Shown here piece by piece: positions 17,304 to 26,701 of a DNA stretch of 64,000 bases (position 1 is the first letter of the stretch; each line of letters starts with the position of its first letter). Source of the stretch: Gammaproteobacteria bacterium (GTDB taxonomy: Bacteria > Pseudomonadota > Gammaproteobacteria > Pseudomonadales > Azotimanducaceae). Location of the stretch: NCBI GenBank assembly GCA_026707045.1, contig JAPOXO010000090.1:1-64000 (forward strand), given 5' to 3'. The notes beneath the pieces were generated by a model, which was given only the letters and a program-made list of their open reading frames with translations, was not told the DNA's origin and ran no database searches. The translations under genes and the position numbers were made by a program.

Positions 17304-17749
17304 TCTTCGCGTTCTCGAGCTGTACGCGCGACTGCGTCTAGAACTGCGTTAATGTAGCGATAGCTGTCCTGTGCCCCAAATAGCTTCGCCAGGTCGACCC
17401 ACTCGTTAATGATCACCTTGAATGGAACGTCTTCTCGCTCGATGAGTTCGTAGCACCCTGCTCGCAAGCAGGAGCGTTCCACTGGGTTTAACTCAGAAAG
17501 AGTTCTATCCAAATAGGGCTCAAAAGCTCGATCGAGGTCCTTGACTCCCCGCATAACACCGTGCAGGCACTCGTTGAAATAACGTTTATCGGCCTTGTCC
17601 AACGATCCTTCGTCTGTGAAAAACTGAACCATGTCTTTCTCAGTGGAACCAGCCATGTCCCATTGGTAAATGGCTTGTAGCAAGACTCTACGACTCTGTC
17701 GTCGGTGTCGATGTGAAGTTCCCGTCTGACTTTCAGTTCGTTTGTTCAC
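17300..17749 (-). CDS. nusB: Transcription antitermination factor NusB
   Basis: NusB with NusE (S10) binds boxA RNA in rRNA operons and in lambda-type antitermination. The 149-residue all-helical protein shows RRVLLQAIYQWDMAG at the N terminus, LDRTLSELNPVERSCLRAGCYEL in the middle and the closing FKVIINEWVDLAKLFGAQDSYRYINAVLD; the last is the strongest family signature. It leads the nusB-thiL-pgpA-xseB-ispA run. In many relatives ribH and other riboflavin genes stand just upstream; here glyA is the upstream neighbour, 128 bases away. Confidence 0.94.
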   Translation of the reverse strand: MNKRTESQTGTSHRHRRQSRRVLLQAIYQWDMAGSTEKDMVQFFTDEGSLDKADKRYFNECLHGVMRGVKDLDRAFEPYLDRTLSELNPVERSCLRAGCYELIEREDVPFKVIINEWVDLAKLFGAQDSYRYINAVLDAVARTAREREE

Positions 17750-17877
17750 CGGTTGTCTCTAAAGAAAATTTGACACACACGAGAACAAGCACCATGACTG
17801 AAATAGTTGCACTGCTTTCTCGAGCCGCATGAATAAGACTCGCATTTCATGTAGCGTTGATTCACGCTAAGAGGCAT

Positions 17878-19134
17878 TCATGAAGCATAAACTGGAAATC
17901 GTCTACAAAGCTCAAGCACTTTCAGACGCACCGTCGCGATCATGTTTTCGTTTCCTAGATCGTCAAGGATGTCGCACATCCAATGGGACAATGTCCGGCA
18001 TTCGCCTTCGCCAAAGCCCCGACGCGTGACTGCGGGCGTACCAATCCGCAAACCACTGGTTACAAAAGGAGAACGTGGATCATTGGGGACGGTGTTCTTA
18101 TTTACAGTGATATTGGCACTGTCCAGTGCCGCATCGGCATCTTTGCCAGTCATTCCTTTATCAATGAGGTCGAGAAGAAACAAGTGGTTGTCCGTTCCAC
18201 CTGAAACTACCTTATAGCCTCGCTCCTGAAAGGTATCTGCCATCGTCTGGGCATTTGAAACCACGTACTTCTGGTACTCGACAAACTCTGGTGTCAATGC
18301 TTCAAGAAAGCACACAGCCTTTGCGGCGATGATGTGCATCAATGGCCCGCCTTGGGAACCTGGGAAAAGAGAAGAATTTAGCTTCTTCTCTATGTCGGGA
18401 TTGGAACGTGCAAGGATCACGCCTCCACGAGGTCCGGCAAGCGTCTTGTGTGTTGTTGATGTGGTCACATCCGCAATTGAAACCGGATTTGGGTAAAGTC
18501 CCGCTGCCACCAATCCTGCGACATGCGCCATGTCTACGAGCAAGTACGCGCCAACTGAGTCCGCTACGTCGCGAAATTTCGACCAATCAATCTGACGGCT
18601 ATACGCCGAAAATCCCGCAATTACGAGTTTTGGCTTATGTTGATTTGCAAGATCCTGTACCACGTCGAAATCTATTTGCCCACTCTCGGGATCAACGCCG
18701 TATTGAACTGCTTGATAGAGTTTTCCTGAGAAATTCACTGGAGATCCGTGAGTCAGGTGCCCACCATCCGAAAGGCCCATTCCAAGTACTACATCTCCTG
18801 GGCTCAAGAGGGCAAGGTAAGCCGCCGCGTTGGCCTGACTTCCAGAATGAGGTTGCACATTTGCATAGTCCGCGCCGAATAACTTCTTTACTCGTTCGAT
18901 AGCGAGCGTCTCGACTTCGTCCACATGGTTGCAGCCTCCGTAGTAACGCTTTCCGGGATACCCTTCAGCGTACTTGTTCGTCATGATGCAACCTTGTGCT
19001 TCCAAGACCGCTGGAGAGGCGTAATTCTCAGACGCAATTAGTTCAATGTGCTCTTCTTGACGAGCGGTTTCAGACGAAATGGCATTCCAGACAGAAGCGT
19101 CCGTTTCACGCAATCGGTCAAAACCTTTGAACAT
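17878..19134 (-). CDS. glyA: Serine hydroxymethyltransferase
   Basis: GlyA is a PLP enzyme that interconverts serine and glycine with transfer of the one-carbon unit to tetrahydrofolate. The 418 residues match the family length. Visible are [58 protein letters not shown], and [15 protein letters not shown] with the Schiff-base Lys. The C terminus has [17 protein letters not shown] weak 6-bp hairpin (TAGCGT/ACGCTA, 17852-17869) lies just past its stop. The upstream 134 bases to radA carry no obvious riboswitch. Confidence 0.96.
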   Translation of the reverse strand: MFKGFDRLRETDASVWNAISSETARQEEHIELIASENYASPAVLEAQGCIMTNKYAEGYPGKRYYGGCNHVDEVETLAIERVKKLFGADYANVQPHSGSQANAAAYLALLSPGDVVLGMGLSDGGHLTHGSPVNFSGKLYQAVQYGVDPESGQIDFDVVQDLANQHKPKLVIAGFSAYSRQIDWSKFRDVADSVGAYLLVDMAHVAGLVAAGLYPNPVSIADVTTSTTHKTLAGPRGGVILARSNPDIEKKLNSSLFPGSQGGPLMHIIAAKAVCFLEALTPEFVEYQKYVVSNAQTMADTFQERGYKVVSGGTDNHLFLLDLIDKGMTGKDADAALDSANITVNKNTVPNDPRSPFVTSGLRIGTPAVTRRGFGEGECRTLSHWMCDILDDLGNENMIATVRLKVLELCRRFPVYAS

Positions 19135-19268
19135 GGTGTCGGTTGGGACTATTAATCTAAGAGCGCATATTCTATTTTTTGATCTGCCTATTAGCCTAAA
19201 TTTGCTCCATCCAACCTGTCTGTCGAGGTTCTAGACATCTACAGCAGCACTAGTCCGGAATTCACCGA

Positions 19269-20645
19269 TTATCCGAGCATGTTGCTGAGAGTGTCAAGTG
19301 CGTCGCTTAGTGTCTTGACAAAAGCTACTTCGATGCCTGCGATTGGACGTTTAGCCCTGTTTGCAGTCGGAGCCAAGACTCTTGTAAATCCATGCTTTTG
19401 CACTTCATGGATTCGCTCCTGACCATTGGGTACTGGCCGGATCTCTCCAGTTAATCCCAGTTCGCCAAAAACGACGAGATCGCGCGGCAACGGTCGGTTG
19501 CGAAAGCTTGAGTAGACAGCAACCAGTAGAGCTAGGTCAACGGCCGTTTCGCCGACGCGAACGCCGCCGGTTACATTTGCGAAGACATCCTGATCGGCGA
19601 GCGATACACCACAATGTCGATGCATGATCGCAAGATGCATGGCCAATCTCTGGGCGTCCAGACCTACCGCTACTCTACGCGGATAGCCACCCTGTACATC
19701 ATCTACCAAAGCCTGTATTTCCACGAGTAGTGGACGAGTACCCTCCCATGTCACGGTTACTACGCTGCCGGCGGCCGGTTCGCCTGATCGCTCCAAAAAT
19801 ATAGCTGACGGATTGAGCACTTCTCGCAATCCCTTATCGGTCATGGCGAACACACCCAGTTCGTTGACCGCCCCAAATCGATTCTTGACACCTCGCAGAG
19901 TCCGATAGCGACTTCCCGGCGGAGAATCAAGCATGACAAAGCAATCGATGATGTGTTCAAGTACCTTGGGCCCAGCAAGATTCCCTTCTTTCGTTACGTG
20001 TCCGACCAAAACAAAGGTGCAATCCTGTTGCTTCGCCAATCGAGTGAGTCGCGCTGCACACTCTCGGACCTGTGTCACACTTCCAGGCACGCTTTCGACA
20101 TCATCCGCATGCACTACCTGAATTGAATCTATAACGACGATTTCAGGACGTTCCCGTTGGACGACTTCAGCGATTTGGCCCACTGAAGTCAGTGATGCAA
20201 GGTTGATCTGGCTATCGGCCATCCCTAGTCGAACCGCTCGACCCGCTATTTGCTGGATCGATTCCTCTCCGCTGACATAGAGACACGGTTCGCGACTTGC
20301 GAGTTTTCCTGCCATTTGAAGAAGCAATGTGGACTTTCCAGCGCCTGGATCGCCACCCATAAGTACCACCGATCCGGGAACAAGTCCTCCACCCAATACT
20401 CGATCAAACTCCGCCATTCCAGTCGACGTTCGCTGACTGGCTTGTGCCTTGACTTCAGAGAGGCGTGTAATTGCCGTGAGTGCGCCGCTGTATCCTTCGC
20501 CATATCCGGATGTGAATTGCGTGCCCTTTCGAGGAACACTAGCCTCTTCAAGACTGTTCCATTCTTCGCAGCCGGCACACTGTCCCTGCCATTTGGGGTG
20601 CGTTGCACCGCACTTGGTACAAACAAAGATGGTCTTAGTCTTCAT
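19269..20645 (-). CDS. radA: DNA repair protein RadA (Sms)
   Basis: RadA is a RecA-like, DnaB-related motor that extends the D-loop during recombination and processes branched intermediates. The 458 residues show an N-terminal four-Cys zinc finger (Cys9, 12, 23, 26), the Walker A GGDPGAGKST near residue 97, Walker B VVIDSIQV, the RadA-specific KNRFG motif (VKNRFGAVNELG), and a C-terminal Lon-protease-like domain ending with ELGLTGEIRPVPNGQERIHE. A weak CTG-N10-CAT SOS-box-like site lies about 87 bases upstream. Assignment secure. Confidence 0.95.
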   Translation of the reverse strand: MKTKTIFVCTKCGATHPKWQGQCAGCEEWNSLEEASVPRKGTQFTSGYGEGYSGALTAITRLSEVKAQASQRTSTGMAEFDRVLGGGLVPGSVVLMGGDPGAGKSTLLLQMAGKLASREPCLYVSGEESIQQIAGRAVRLGMADSQINLASLTSVGQIAEVVQRERPEIVVIDSIQVVHADDVESVPGSVTQVRECAARLTRLAKQQDCTFVLVGHVTKEGNLAGPKVLEHIIDCFVMLDSPPGSRYRTLRGVKNRFGAVNELGVFAMTDKGLREVLNPSAIFLERSGEPAAGSVVTVTWEGTRPLLVEIQALVDDVQGGYPRRVAVGLDAQRLAMHLAIMHRHCGVSLADQDVFANVTGGVRVGETAVDLALLVAVYSSFRNRPLPRDLVVFGELGLTGEIRPVPNGQERIHEVQKHGFTRVLAPTANRAKRPIAGIEVAFVKTLSDALDTLSNMLG

Positions 20646-20731
20646 GAAAATCTAGACTCTTAATTGGAACTCGTCGTCATTCGAGTTTCGAAGCTGATCC
20701 CGTCAAACCCACCTATAGCATATCAAAATAC

Positions 20732-20747
20732 CTGTTGTTATGTACAT
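20732..20747. promoter_or_regulatory. Weak LexA-box-like site upstream of radA
   Basis: CTGTTGTTATGTACAT fits the SOS consensus CTGT-N8-ACAG except for the last base. It contains the 10-base palindrome TATGTACATA (20739-20748). Its position, 87 bases before the radA start in the radA/hydrolase intergenic region, is reasonable for control of a repair gene, but one mismatch in the core makes it doubtful. Confidence 0.2.
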
Positions 20748-20870
20748 ACTAGGAAATCCAGGGTCCGCATCAAGCGGAAGCTCTCGACTAAGGCTTCAAT
20801 AGGTGCTGTTTAGCAGGCTAAAGTTTCGCTAAGAAGATCGAAACCTGACCTGCAATTGCGAATCCTCGCA

Positions 20871-21749
20871 TTAGTCACTCAGATGTGCTCGAACTTCTTG
20901 CCCAACAATGTCCGGACGCTGCATTGGAATGAAGTGTGTGAGGTCCGGCATATGTTTGTCGATGCCTTGCGGAAGACGCTCTGCAAGCCGTGGCCAAGTG
21001 GTTGAGTGAAGGTTATCCAGAGGATGTCTAAATCCTGGTGCTGTCTTTGCCCGCAGGACCGTAACGGGGACATTCACCATCCCCAGCATTGGATGAATGT
21101 TGGTGTCGTTGGAGTTGAGAGACGCTTCAGCTTCCACCAATGGTGGACAACACAATTGGTACTGATTCTTTAGTACTGGTTCGAGTCCGAAATCGCAATG
21201 ATTCCGCAATACCTCCGAGTTCCATAGTTTGAAAGGATCTCTATTTTTGATGGCGTCAAACCACTCGTCCGCGGAATTCCATAGGTACTTTCTTCGGGCA
21301 TAAGGATGCTCATCGGGGGAGTGGAAGATTTTCGTGTGTCGTGGATTTAAGTAGGCTCGAGGTTGGAACACTACTGGATCTAATAGCACTAGTCCATCGA
21401 ATCGATCGGACAGAGTAGCTGCAGCTTGTAGTAATAGATGTCCGCCCATGGAGTGCCCCACACCAACTATTGATTTGAGGTCGAGCTTCTGAATGAACGA
21501 ACAGATGTCCCTCCCGAACTGGCTCCAACTATAGGGACCACGTTTTTCCGATCTTCCATGTCCACGTAGTTCAATACAAAATGAAGGGATGGATGCGGAG
21601 AGATCTTTTAGCGACGTGTCCCACATTCGACCGTGACAGCCTAGCCCATGTACACACAAAATTGTCTGATCCGCTTGAGAAACTACCTCACTCTTGAAGT
21701 ACGCCAGTTTGATGCCGTTGATATCAGCGAAATCTAGCGATAAATTCAT
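20871..21749 (-). CDS. Alpha/beta-hydrolase fold protein
   Basis: The 292-residue soluble protein shows the oxyanion loop HGLGCHG at 34-40, the RGHGRSEKRG segment after strand beta-4, the nucleophile elbow GHSMGG with Ser100, an acid-bearing LLDPVVF strand, and a late THFIPMQRPD with the likely catalytic His. This is the bacterial esterase/ketoadipate-lactonase-like group, in which substrates range widely. The gene is divergent from a 2-oxoglutarate dioxygenase gene (39-75 bases between starts), so the two may be co-regulated. Substrate not readable. Confidence 0.85.
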   Translation of the reverse strand: MNLSLDFADINGIKLAYFKSEVVSQADQTILCVHGLGCHGRMWDTSLKDLSASIPSFCIELRGHGRSEKRGPYSWSQFGRDICSFIQKLDLKSIVGVGHSMGGHLLLQAAATLSDRFDGLVLLDPVVFQPRAYLNPRHTKIFHSPDEHPYARRKYLWNSADEWFDAIKNRDPFKLWNSEVLRNHCDFGLEPVLKNQYQLCCPPLVEAEASLNSNDTNIHPMLGMVNVPVTVLRAKTAPGFRHPLDNLHSTTWPRLAERLPQGIDKHMPDLTHFIPMQRPDIVGQEVRAHLSD

Positions 21750-21823
21750 AGCTTCTTCAGGAAAGCAGAGTTTATTGCGGAACTAGAATGATTGTGCAAG
21801 AGCACTACTTCACTTGTTCCCAT

Positions 21824-22726
21824 ATGCATATTCAAGCAACTTCCTCAATACTCGGCGCATATATCTGTGAAGTGGACCTATCAAATCTGAGTGAATCGGA
21901 GTGGAAAGAAATCAACAAAGCGTTCTTAGAGTACGCAGTTCTCGTGTTTCCGAAAGCGAACTTGACCGATCCACAGCAAGTCCGGTTTAGTAAACGTTTC
22001 GGTAAGCTCGAAACACTTACCGGCAACCCTCTGATAAAGACTCTTTGGGTCAGCAATTTGGACACCAATGGAGACATTTTGCCATTGGATGATGACAACT
22101 TTCGCATCATACGCGGAAATGAATATTGGCATACAGACAGCTCCTACATGCCTGTATCTGCCAAAGCATCCTGCCTGAGTGCAGTCACTATTCCTGCAGA
22201 AGGAGGCGAAACGAGCTGGGCAGACATGCGTGCTGCGTACGATGCCCTAGATTCAGCAACGAAGAGTCAAATATCCGGACTTGCGGCCTACCATTCCTTT
22301 TATCGATCACAAGAGGAATTGGGCCAAGAAGTTGAGATTGGCTCTCGCTACGGATTTCACCGATCCGGTGCACCGCTTAGACCTCTTGTCAAGGACCATT
22401 CCGAGACAGGCAGGAAAGCCTTGTACATCGGGCGCCATGCGTATCGAATTCCCGGGATGGAAGACAATGCTGCACAAGAACTCTTGAAGGAACTTAATGA
22501 ATTTGCTTGTCAACCTTGCTTCGTGTTCGAGCATTCATGGTCAGTTGGAGACATGGTCCTCTGGGACAATCGATGCGTTTTGCACAGAGTCAAACCCTAT
22601 GACTATTCCAAACCACGCGTCATGCGACATACAAGAATATCCGGCGACACTTCGGAATTCGCTCCCACCGATCCCCACGAACAACCGACACACTTTGCAG
22701 CACAGAGTGATCAATCTGCAAATTGA
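21824..22726 (+). CDS. TauD/TfdA-family 2-oxoglutarate-dependent dioxygenase, first copy
   Basis: From ATG 21824 the protein is 300 residues and opens MHIQATSSILGAYICEVDLS, the usual N terminus of the family; an in-frame ATG lies 12 codons earlier without better support. The iron site is visible as His103-x-Asp105 in EYWHTDSSY and the distal His in VLHRVKPYDYSK or the following RVMRHTRISGD, where the Arg that binds 2-oxoglutarate also sits. Family members hydroxylate small acids (taurine, 2,4-D, alkyl sulfates) with release of CO2 and succinate. It is transcribed away from the alpha/beta hydrolase and towards the second family member. Substrate unknown. Confidence 0.88.
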   Translation: MHIQATSSILGAYICEVDLSNLSESEWKEINKAFLEYAVLVFPKANLTDPQQVRFSKRFGKLETLTGNPLIKTLWVSNLDTNGDILPLDDDNFRIIRGNEYWHTDSSYMPVSAKASCLSAVTIPAEGGETSWADMRAAYDALDSATKSQISGLAAYHSFYRSQEELGQEVEIGSRYGFHRSGAPLRPLVKDHSETGRKALYIGRHAYRIPGMEDNAAQELLKELNEFACQPCFVFEHSWSVGDMVLWDNRCVLHRVKPYDYSKPRVMRHTRISGDTSEFAPTDPHEQPTHFAAQSDQSAN

Positions 22727-22827
22727 TGCGACAGGATCTTCGCAAGACTAGAAAGGTTCTTTAGAGTTAGGATTGCAGTATTGCCGATCCTGGTAGCGAC
22801 TCGACGTGAAAGATCACGTCATGTGGC

Positions 22828-23658
22828 CTAGTGTGGAACGTTTCCTTGAACAACTATTCGATGCATGATTCGTTGCTCGCTGTAATCCGCAATTGCGTAG
22901 TGCATTACTGAACGGTTGTCCCAAAGCACCAAGTCATTGACGTTCCATCTATGACGATATGTAAACTCTGGTCGAACGTGGTGCGAGAAAATCCGGAACA
23001 GTAGCGATTCACTCTCATCAGCCGGCATTCCGACAACGTATTTGGTGAAGTTTGGATTCACATAGAGTGCTTTCTCTCCTGTCTCGTCGTGTCTTCTAAC
23101 GACGGGATGAATTGAATCTTCTACATCAGGTCCAAATACTTTCCCGGTATGAAACGCCTTCTTTTCCTCAATGTTCTCTTTGAGTTCTCCCGGTAGGGTG
23201 TCGTACGCGAGATGTTGATTGGAGAATATTGTGTCTCCACCGGTACTCGGAAGTCTCTTAGCAAGTAGACCCGTGTACTTGGGTGGCGTAGAATGCCAGG
23301 TCATATCCGAGTGCCATCCACCACCGGCTGGATGGCTGCCCGGAAAGAATCTGAACTTTCTTCCCTCTCCAGAACTACCTATCCACTGAACAAATTGGGT
23401 ATCTCTATGTTTAGTGGCGGGATGCGTAAGCAATTCTCCCCAACGCCTTCCGAAGGATTCCAATTCCAGAGCATTGAGCTGTTGATCGGGAAGAACAAGC
23501 AAGTGGTGCTTCAGCATCAAATCTCGCAATAAATCAATAGTTTCACGTGAGGAATCTTCGCTTACGTCAATTCCTTCGACCCTTGCTCCTAAAGCTACGC
23601 TTACACGGTTTATTTGGTAGTCCGTGTGGATGTCAGAATCTTTGAGTTGTGCTTTCAC
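22828..23658 (-). CDS. TauD/TfdA-family 2-oxoglutarate-dependent dioxygenase, second copy
   Basis: The 276-residue protein has the N-terminal VALGARVEGIDVSED typical of TauD, HPAGGGWHSDMTW with the iron ligands His116 and Asp118, LWDNRSVMHYAIADY, and the C-terminal RIMHRIVVQGN with the distal His/Arg region. It is only distantly related to the neighbouring copy, so the pair is not a recent duplication. The gene is convergent with that copy (101 bases between stops) and followed on the minus strand by dnaB. The substrate is unknown; a sulfonate, sulfate ester or phenoxy acid is typical for the family. Confidence 0.9.
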   Translation of the reverse strand: MKAQLKDSDIHTDYQINRVSVALGARVEGIDVSEDSSRETIDLLRDLMLKHHLLVLPDQQLNALELESFGRRWGELLTHPATKHRDTQFVQWIGSSGEGRKFRFFPGSHPAGGGWHSDMTWHSTPPKYTGLLAKRLPSTGGDTIFSNQHLAYDTLPGELKENIEEKKAFHTGKVFGPDVEDSIHPVVRRHDETGEKALYVNPNFTKYVVGMPADESESLLFRIFSHHVRPEFTYRHRWNVNDLVLWDNRSVMHYAIADYSEQRIMHRIVVQGNVPH

Positions 23659-23740
23659 GCCAAGCCTACGGTAAACTCCCTATCACAATCATACAAAAAC
23701 CGTCGCACGCAATCACTGCACGCACTCCGCACGACTATTG

Positions 23741-25327
23741 CTAGAAGGGCTCCTCATCGTCTTCCGTAGTCGGCTTGCCCGCCGCATCTACAGTGAACGG
23801 AGGATCAACGGGCCTGTTAGGACTTCGTTCTGTACTGCTGATCGAACGTGACATTTCTTCACGCTCTTCTCCCGTTGCTTCAAATTTCATCAATGGTTCA
23901 ATGAAGTTGAGCTTGATTGCTCCTCTCGGCCCATTTCTATGTTTGGCAAGAATGATCTCCGCTTTTCCTTTTTCCGAGGACTCTTTGTCGTATACCTCAT
24001 CACGGTAGATGAAGATGATCAAATCCGCATCCTGTTCGATTTCACCACTATCACGAAGGTCAGACATTTTCGGCCTCTTGTCGTGTCGATCCTCTAGCCT
24101 TCGATTCAGCTGTGAAAGTGCTACGACGGGCACTCCAAATTCCTTGGCCATTCCTTTCAGAGAACGCGTGATGTCTCCCATTTCAAGTACTCGACTGTCG
24201 TATCTTCGAGAGGGTCTCATCAATTGAATGTAGTCCACTACAACTAACGCAAGGCCGTTGTGCGCTTCACCCGTCTGGCTGTTTTTCATTGATTTGACTT
24301 CGCGATTGACCCTTCTGGCGTACGATCTCATTTCCTCCACAGACAAGTTTGGCCGATCAACCAAATATAGCGGGCTGTCCGACAAAAGAGCAGTCGCACT
24401 CCTAAGTTGTCTCATCTGCTGTGCAGTCAGATTTCCCGTCACCAAATTTTTGTATGGAACAGCTGATTGCGCAGCAAGCAGCCTAATGACTAACTGACTG
24501 TGATCTTGTTCCAAAGAAAAGAAAAGTACAGGGCGCGGGGTCTTGGAAAGGATGACCTGCTCACAAACGTTAAGCGCAAATGCAGTTTTCCCCATCGAGG
24601 GTCGACCGGCAATTATGATGAGATCGTTGTTGTGAAACCCTCCCGTCAAGTCATCCAAATCCCAATATCCGGATGGGAGTCCGGGCAGAACTCCTTCAGC
24701 TGAGCGAAGTTGGTCGATGCGACGTTCGGCCAATTCGACGATGTTGCCAAGAAAGTGCTGATATTGCTCTCCTGCGGTATCTTTTGCTATTCCGAGAATC
24801 CGTTCCTCGGACTCCGAGAGTACCTGTTCTGATGTTCGGTCTTCAGGGGTGAAAGCCAAGTTCTTGATGAAGGTCGAGGCGCCGATCAACTCTCGCCTTA
24901 AAGCTGCCCCGCGAACCATTTTGGCGTACGTTTCAACGTTGCGCGAATCATGTACGGTGTCTTGGATCTCGTAGAGGTAGGGGTATCCGCCGACTTCGTC
25001 CAGCAATCCGGCCCTACGCAACGCATCGCAAACTGTGAGGTGGTCAAGGGGACTACCTTGATTTGCAAGCGATCTGATCGTTTGAAAAATTTTTCGATTC
25101 TTCGGCTCGAAGAATTCACTGAACTCGAGAAGACCAGTTAGACGGTCCCATGCCGACGTGTCTCCCATCACACTCGCAAGTACAGCCCGTTCCGCTTCCA
25201 TGCTGTGCGGCATGCGCTGTGCAGTATGGTTTGGCGTATCGTTTGCTAAATACTCTTGTAATTCGGTATCGTAGTCTTCTGACATAGAGGTGAGTATGAG
25301 TTCATCCCTGACACCCTTAATGTCCAT
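23741..25327 (-). CDS. dnaB: Replicative DNA helicase DnaB
   Basis: DnaB is the hexameric 5'-3' helicase at the replication fork. The N-terminal primase-contacting domain begins at PHSMEAERAVLASVMGD, followed by the linker and the RecA-like motor with AGRPSMGKTAFALN (Walker A), VVVDYIQLMRPS (Walker B), VVALSQLNR, and the arginine-finger region KHRNGPRGAIKLNF. ATG codons at 25327 and 25285 and a TTG at 25339 are all possible starts; family alignment would also allow 25285, none has a clear ribosome site. With the chosen start the protein is 528 residues, longer than the 471 of E. coli because of N- and C-terminal tails. It follows rplI in the standard order. Confidence 0.94.
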   Translation of the reverse strand: MDIKGVRDELILTSMSEDYDTELQEYLANDTPNHTAQRMPHSMEAERAVLASVMGDTSAWDRLTGLLEFSEFFEPKNRKIFQTIRSLANQGSPLDHLTVCDALRRAGLLDEVGGYPYLYEIQDTVHDSRNVETYAKMVRGAALRRELIGASTFIKNLAFTPEDRTSEQVLSESEERILGIAKDTAGEQYQHFLGNIVELAERRIDQLRSAEGVLPGLPSGYWDLDDLTGGFHNNDLIIIAGRPSMGKTAFALNVCEQVILSKTPRPVLFFSLEQDHSQLVIRLLAAQSAVPYKNLVTGNLTAQQMRQLRSATALLSDSPLYLVDRPNLSVEEMRSYARRVNREVKSMKNSQTGEAHNGLALVVVDYIQLMRPSRRYDSRVLEMGDITRSLKGMAKEFGVPVVALSQLNRRLEDRHDKRPKMSDLRDSGEIEQDADLIIFIYRDEVYDKESSEKGKAEIILAKHRNGPRGAIKLNFIEPLMKFEATGEEREEMSRSISSTERSPNRPVDPPFTVDAAGKPTTEDDEEPF

Positions 25328-25460
25328 GTTAGTAGACAACTAGTCAATAGCACAAATCCATTTTTTGTACTTGACAGGACCATTTTGGGCACTTAGCCCA
25401 CGGAGTGAGGAACTGGGTTGAAAAACTCTGTGGAAAAGTGGTGTTTAGCGTTTGGAGGAC

Positions 25461-25907
25461 TTATTCAGCGTCTACGATGACACGCACTATGCGAGACACG
25501 TCTGCATGCACGCGAATCTCGACCTCGAATTCGCCCAGTTCTCGAATGGCCCCGGTTGTCAATTTAACTTCGCTCTTGTTAACCTCAATTCCGAGATCCG
25601 ATATTTCTCGAGCGATTTCAACGGGTCCCACGGAACCATATAAACGGCTCGCATCGACAGCACGCGCCAGTATGGTAATTTCCAAGTCATCCAGCAATGC
25701 AGCTCGTTTCTCCGCGCCTTCTAATCGCTCTACGGCCATCGCCTTCAATTCCTGCTCTCTTTCGGCAAAGACCTTTCGGTTTTCGTCGGTAGCCTTTAAC
25801 GCTAATCCCCGCGGAATTAAGTAATTTCGTGCAAATCCGGGTTTTACACGCACTTCGTCACCGAGGTCTCCGAGATTGGTGACTCTATCAAGCAGCAATA
25901 CGTTCAT
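25461..25907 (-). CDS. rplI: 50S ribosomal protein bL9
   Basis: The 148-residue protein has the family's N-terminal domain MNVLLLDRVTNLGDLGDEV followed by VKPGFARNYLIPRGLA, the long connecting helix (about residues 40-75) and the C-terminal domain with an RLYGSVG segment. bL9 binds 23S rRNA near the L1 stalk and limits frameshifting. It is 12 bases downstream of rpsR in the rpsF-rpsR-rplI operon; dnaB follows 120 bases later. Confidence 0.96.
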   Translation of the reverse strand: MNVLLLDRVTNLGDLGDEVRVKPGFARNYLIPRGLALKATDENRKVFAEREQELKAMAVERLEGAEKRAALLDDLEITILARAVDASRLYGSVGPVEIAREISDLGIEVNKSEVKLTTGAIRELGEFEVEIRVHADVSRIVRVIVDAE

Positions 25908-25919
25908 CTAACTCTGTCT

Positions 25920-26150
25920 CTAAGATCGATGTTGGTCGGTATATGGGAGCAGTGCCAAGTATCGCGCACGCTTTATGGCGCGAGCCAACTGCCTTTGGTA
26001 TTTTGAACTGGTTCCCATCATTCGTGCGGGAACAATCTTGCCGGTCTCAGTTATGTACTGTCGCAGAGTCTCCAAGTCCTTGTAGTCAATTTCTTTGATG
26101 CCCTGCTCTGTAAATCGGCAAGTCCTACTTCGTCTGAATGTACGTGCCAT
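25920..26150 (-). CDS. rpsR: 30S ribosomal protein bS18
   Basis: The protein is 76 residues. It shows the conserved core [40 protein letters not shown] and [17 protein letters not shown]. bS18 pairs with bS6 on the platform of the small subunit. It starts three bases after the rpsF stop, so the two are coupled. No priB gene separates them, unlike enterobacteria. The single Cys near the N terminus (RTCRFT) is ordinary. Confidence 0.96.
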   Translation of the reverse strand: MARTFRRSRTCRFTEQGIKEIDYKDLETLRQYITETGKIVPARMMGTSSKYQRQLARAIKRARYLALLPYTDQHRS

Positions 26151-26152
26151 TT

Positions 26153-26701
26153 CTATTGCTCCTCATTCGCATCATCGGCAGTCGACTCGAGAGCCTCCAC
26201 TTCCGATGACTCTTGGGCTTGATCTTCCACCGACTCTTCGATGCTACCCTCGTCAGCCTCATCTTCTGTCGAGTCGAAGTCGTGGTCAGCTCGAGCCCTT
26301 GATTCCTCGCGTGCCTTGCGCCTCGCCTCCATCTCTTCTTCGCGCCTTCGTTCCTTCTCGCGTTCACGTTCTTGTTCACGAAGTTCCTCTTCGTAGATTT
26401 TTGAAGTTTCAGTTTCCGCCGCTTTGCGTTTGAGAATCATGTTGCGCAACACAGCATCGTTGAAACGAAATGCACTCTCAAGCTCTTCAAGAACGCTTGT
26501 CGGCACTTCGATGTTCATGAGGACGTAGTGGCCCTTGTGTATCTTCGCGATGGGGTATGCAAGTTGACGACGACCCCAATCCTCACATCGGTGTATCGCT
26601 CCGCCTTCGCGTTCGATCATTGCACGATATCGATCAATCATTCCCGGAACTTGCTCCGACTGATCGGGATGCACAATGAAAACTATTTCGTAATGACGCA
26701 T
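26153..26701 (-). CDS. rpsF: 30S ribosomal protein bS6 with a long charged C-terminal tail
   Basis: The first ~100 residues are standard bS6: [53 protein letters not shown] and [13 protein letters not shown]. After that the protein runs on to 182 residues, against about 131-135 in E. coli. The extra part is first an Arg/Glu-rich probable helix ([20 protein letters not shown]) and then an acidic, Ser-rich segment. E. coli bS6 ends in glutamates added by RimK; here a long acidic tail is genetically encoded. It heads the rpsF-rpsR-rplI operon, with a 233-base gap to rlmB. Confidence 0.95.
   Translation of the reverse strand: MRHYEIVFIVHPDQSEQVPGMIDRYRAMIEREGGAIHRCEDWGRRQLAYPIAKIHKGHYVLMNIEVPTSVLEELESAFRFNDAVLRNMILKRKAAETETSKIYEEELREQEREREKERRREEEMEARRKAREESRARADHDFDSTEDEADEGSIEESVEDQAQESSEVEALESTADDANEEQ

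Noticed and set aside
17852-17869. TAGCGT/ACGCTA hairpin after glyA as a terminator
   Set aside because: Six base pairs only and no T-tract on the minus strand, so it is not a convincing terminator.
18342-18902. 186-codon plus-strand frame opposite glyA
   Set aside because: Shadow of a strongly conserved gene; translation is Arg/Pro-rich with no recognisable domain.
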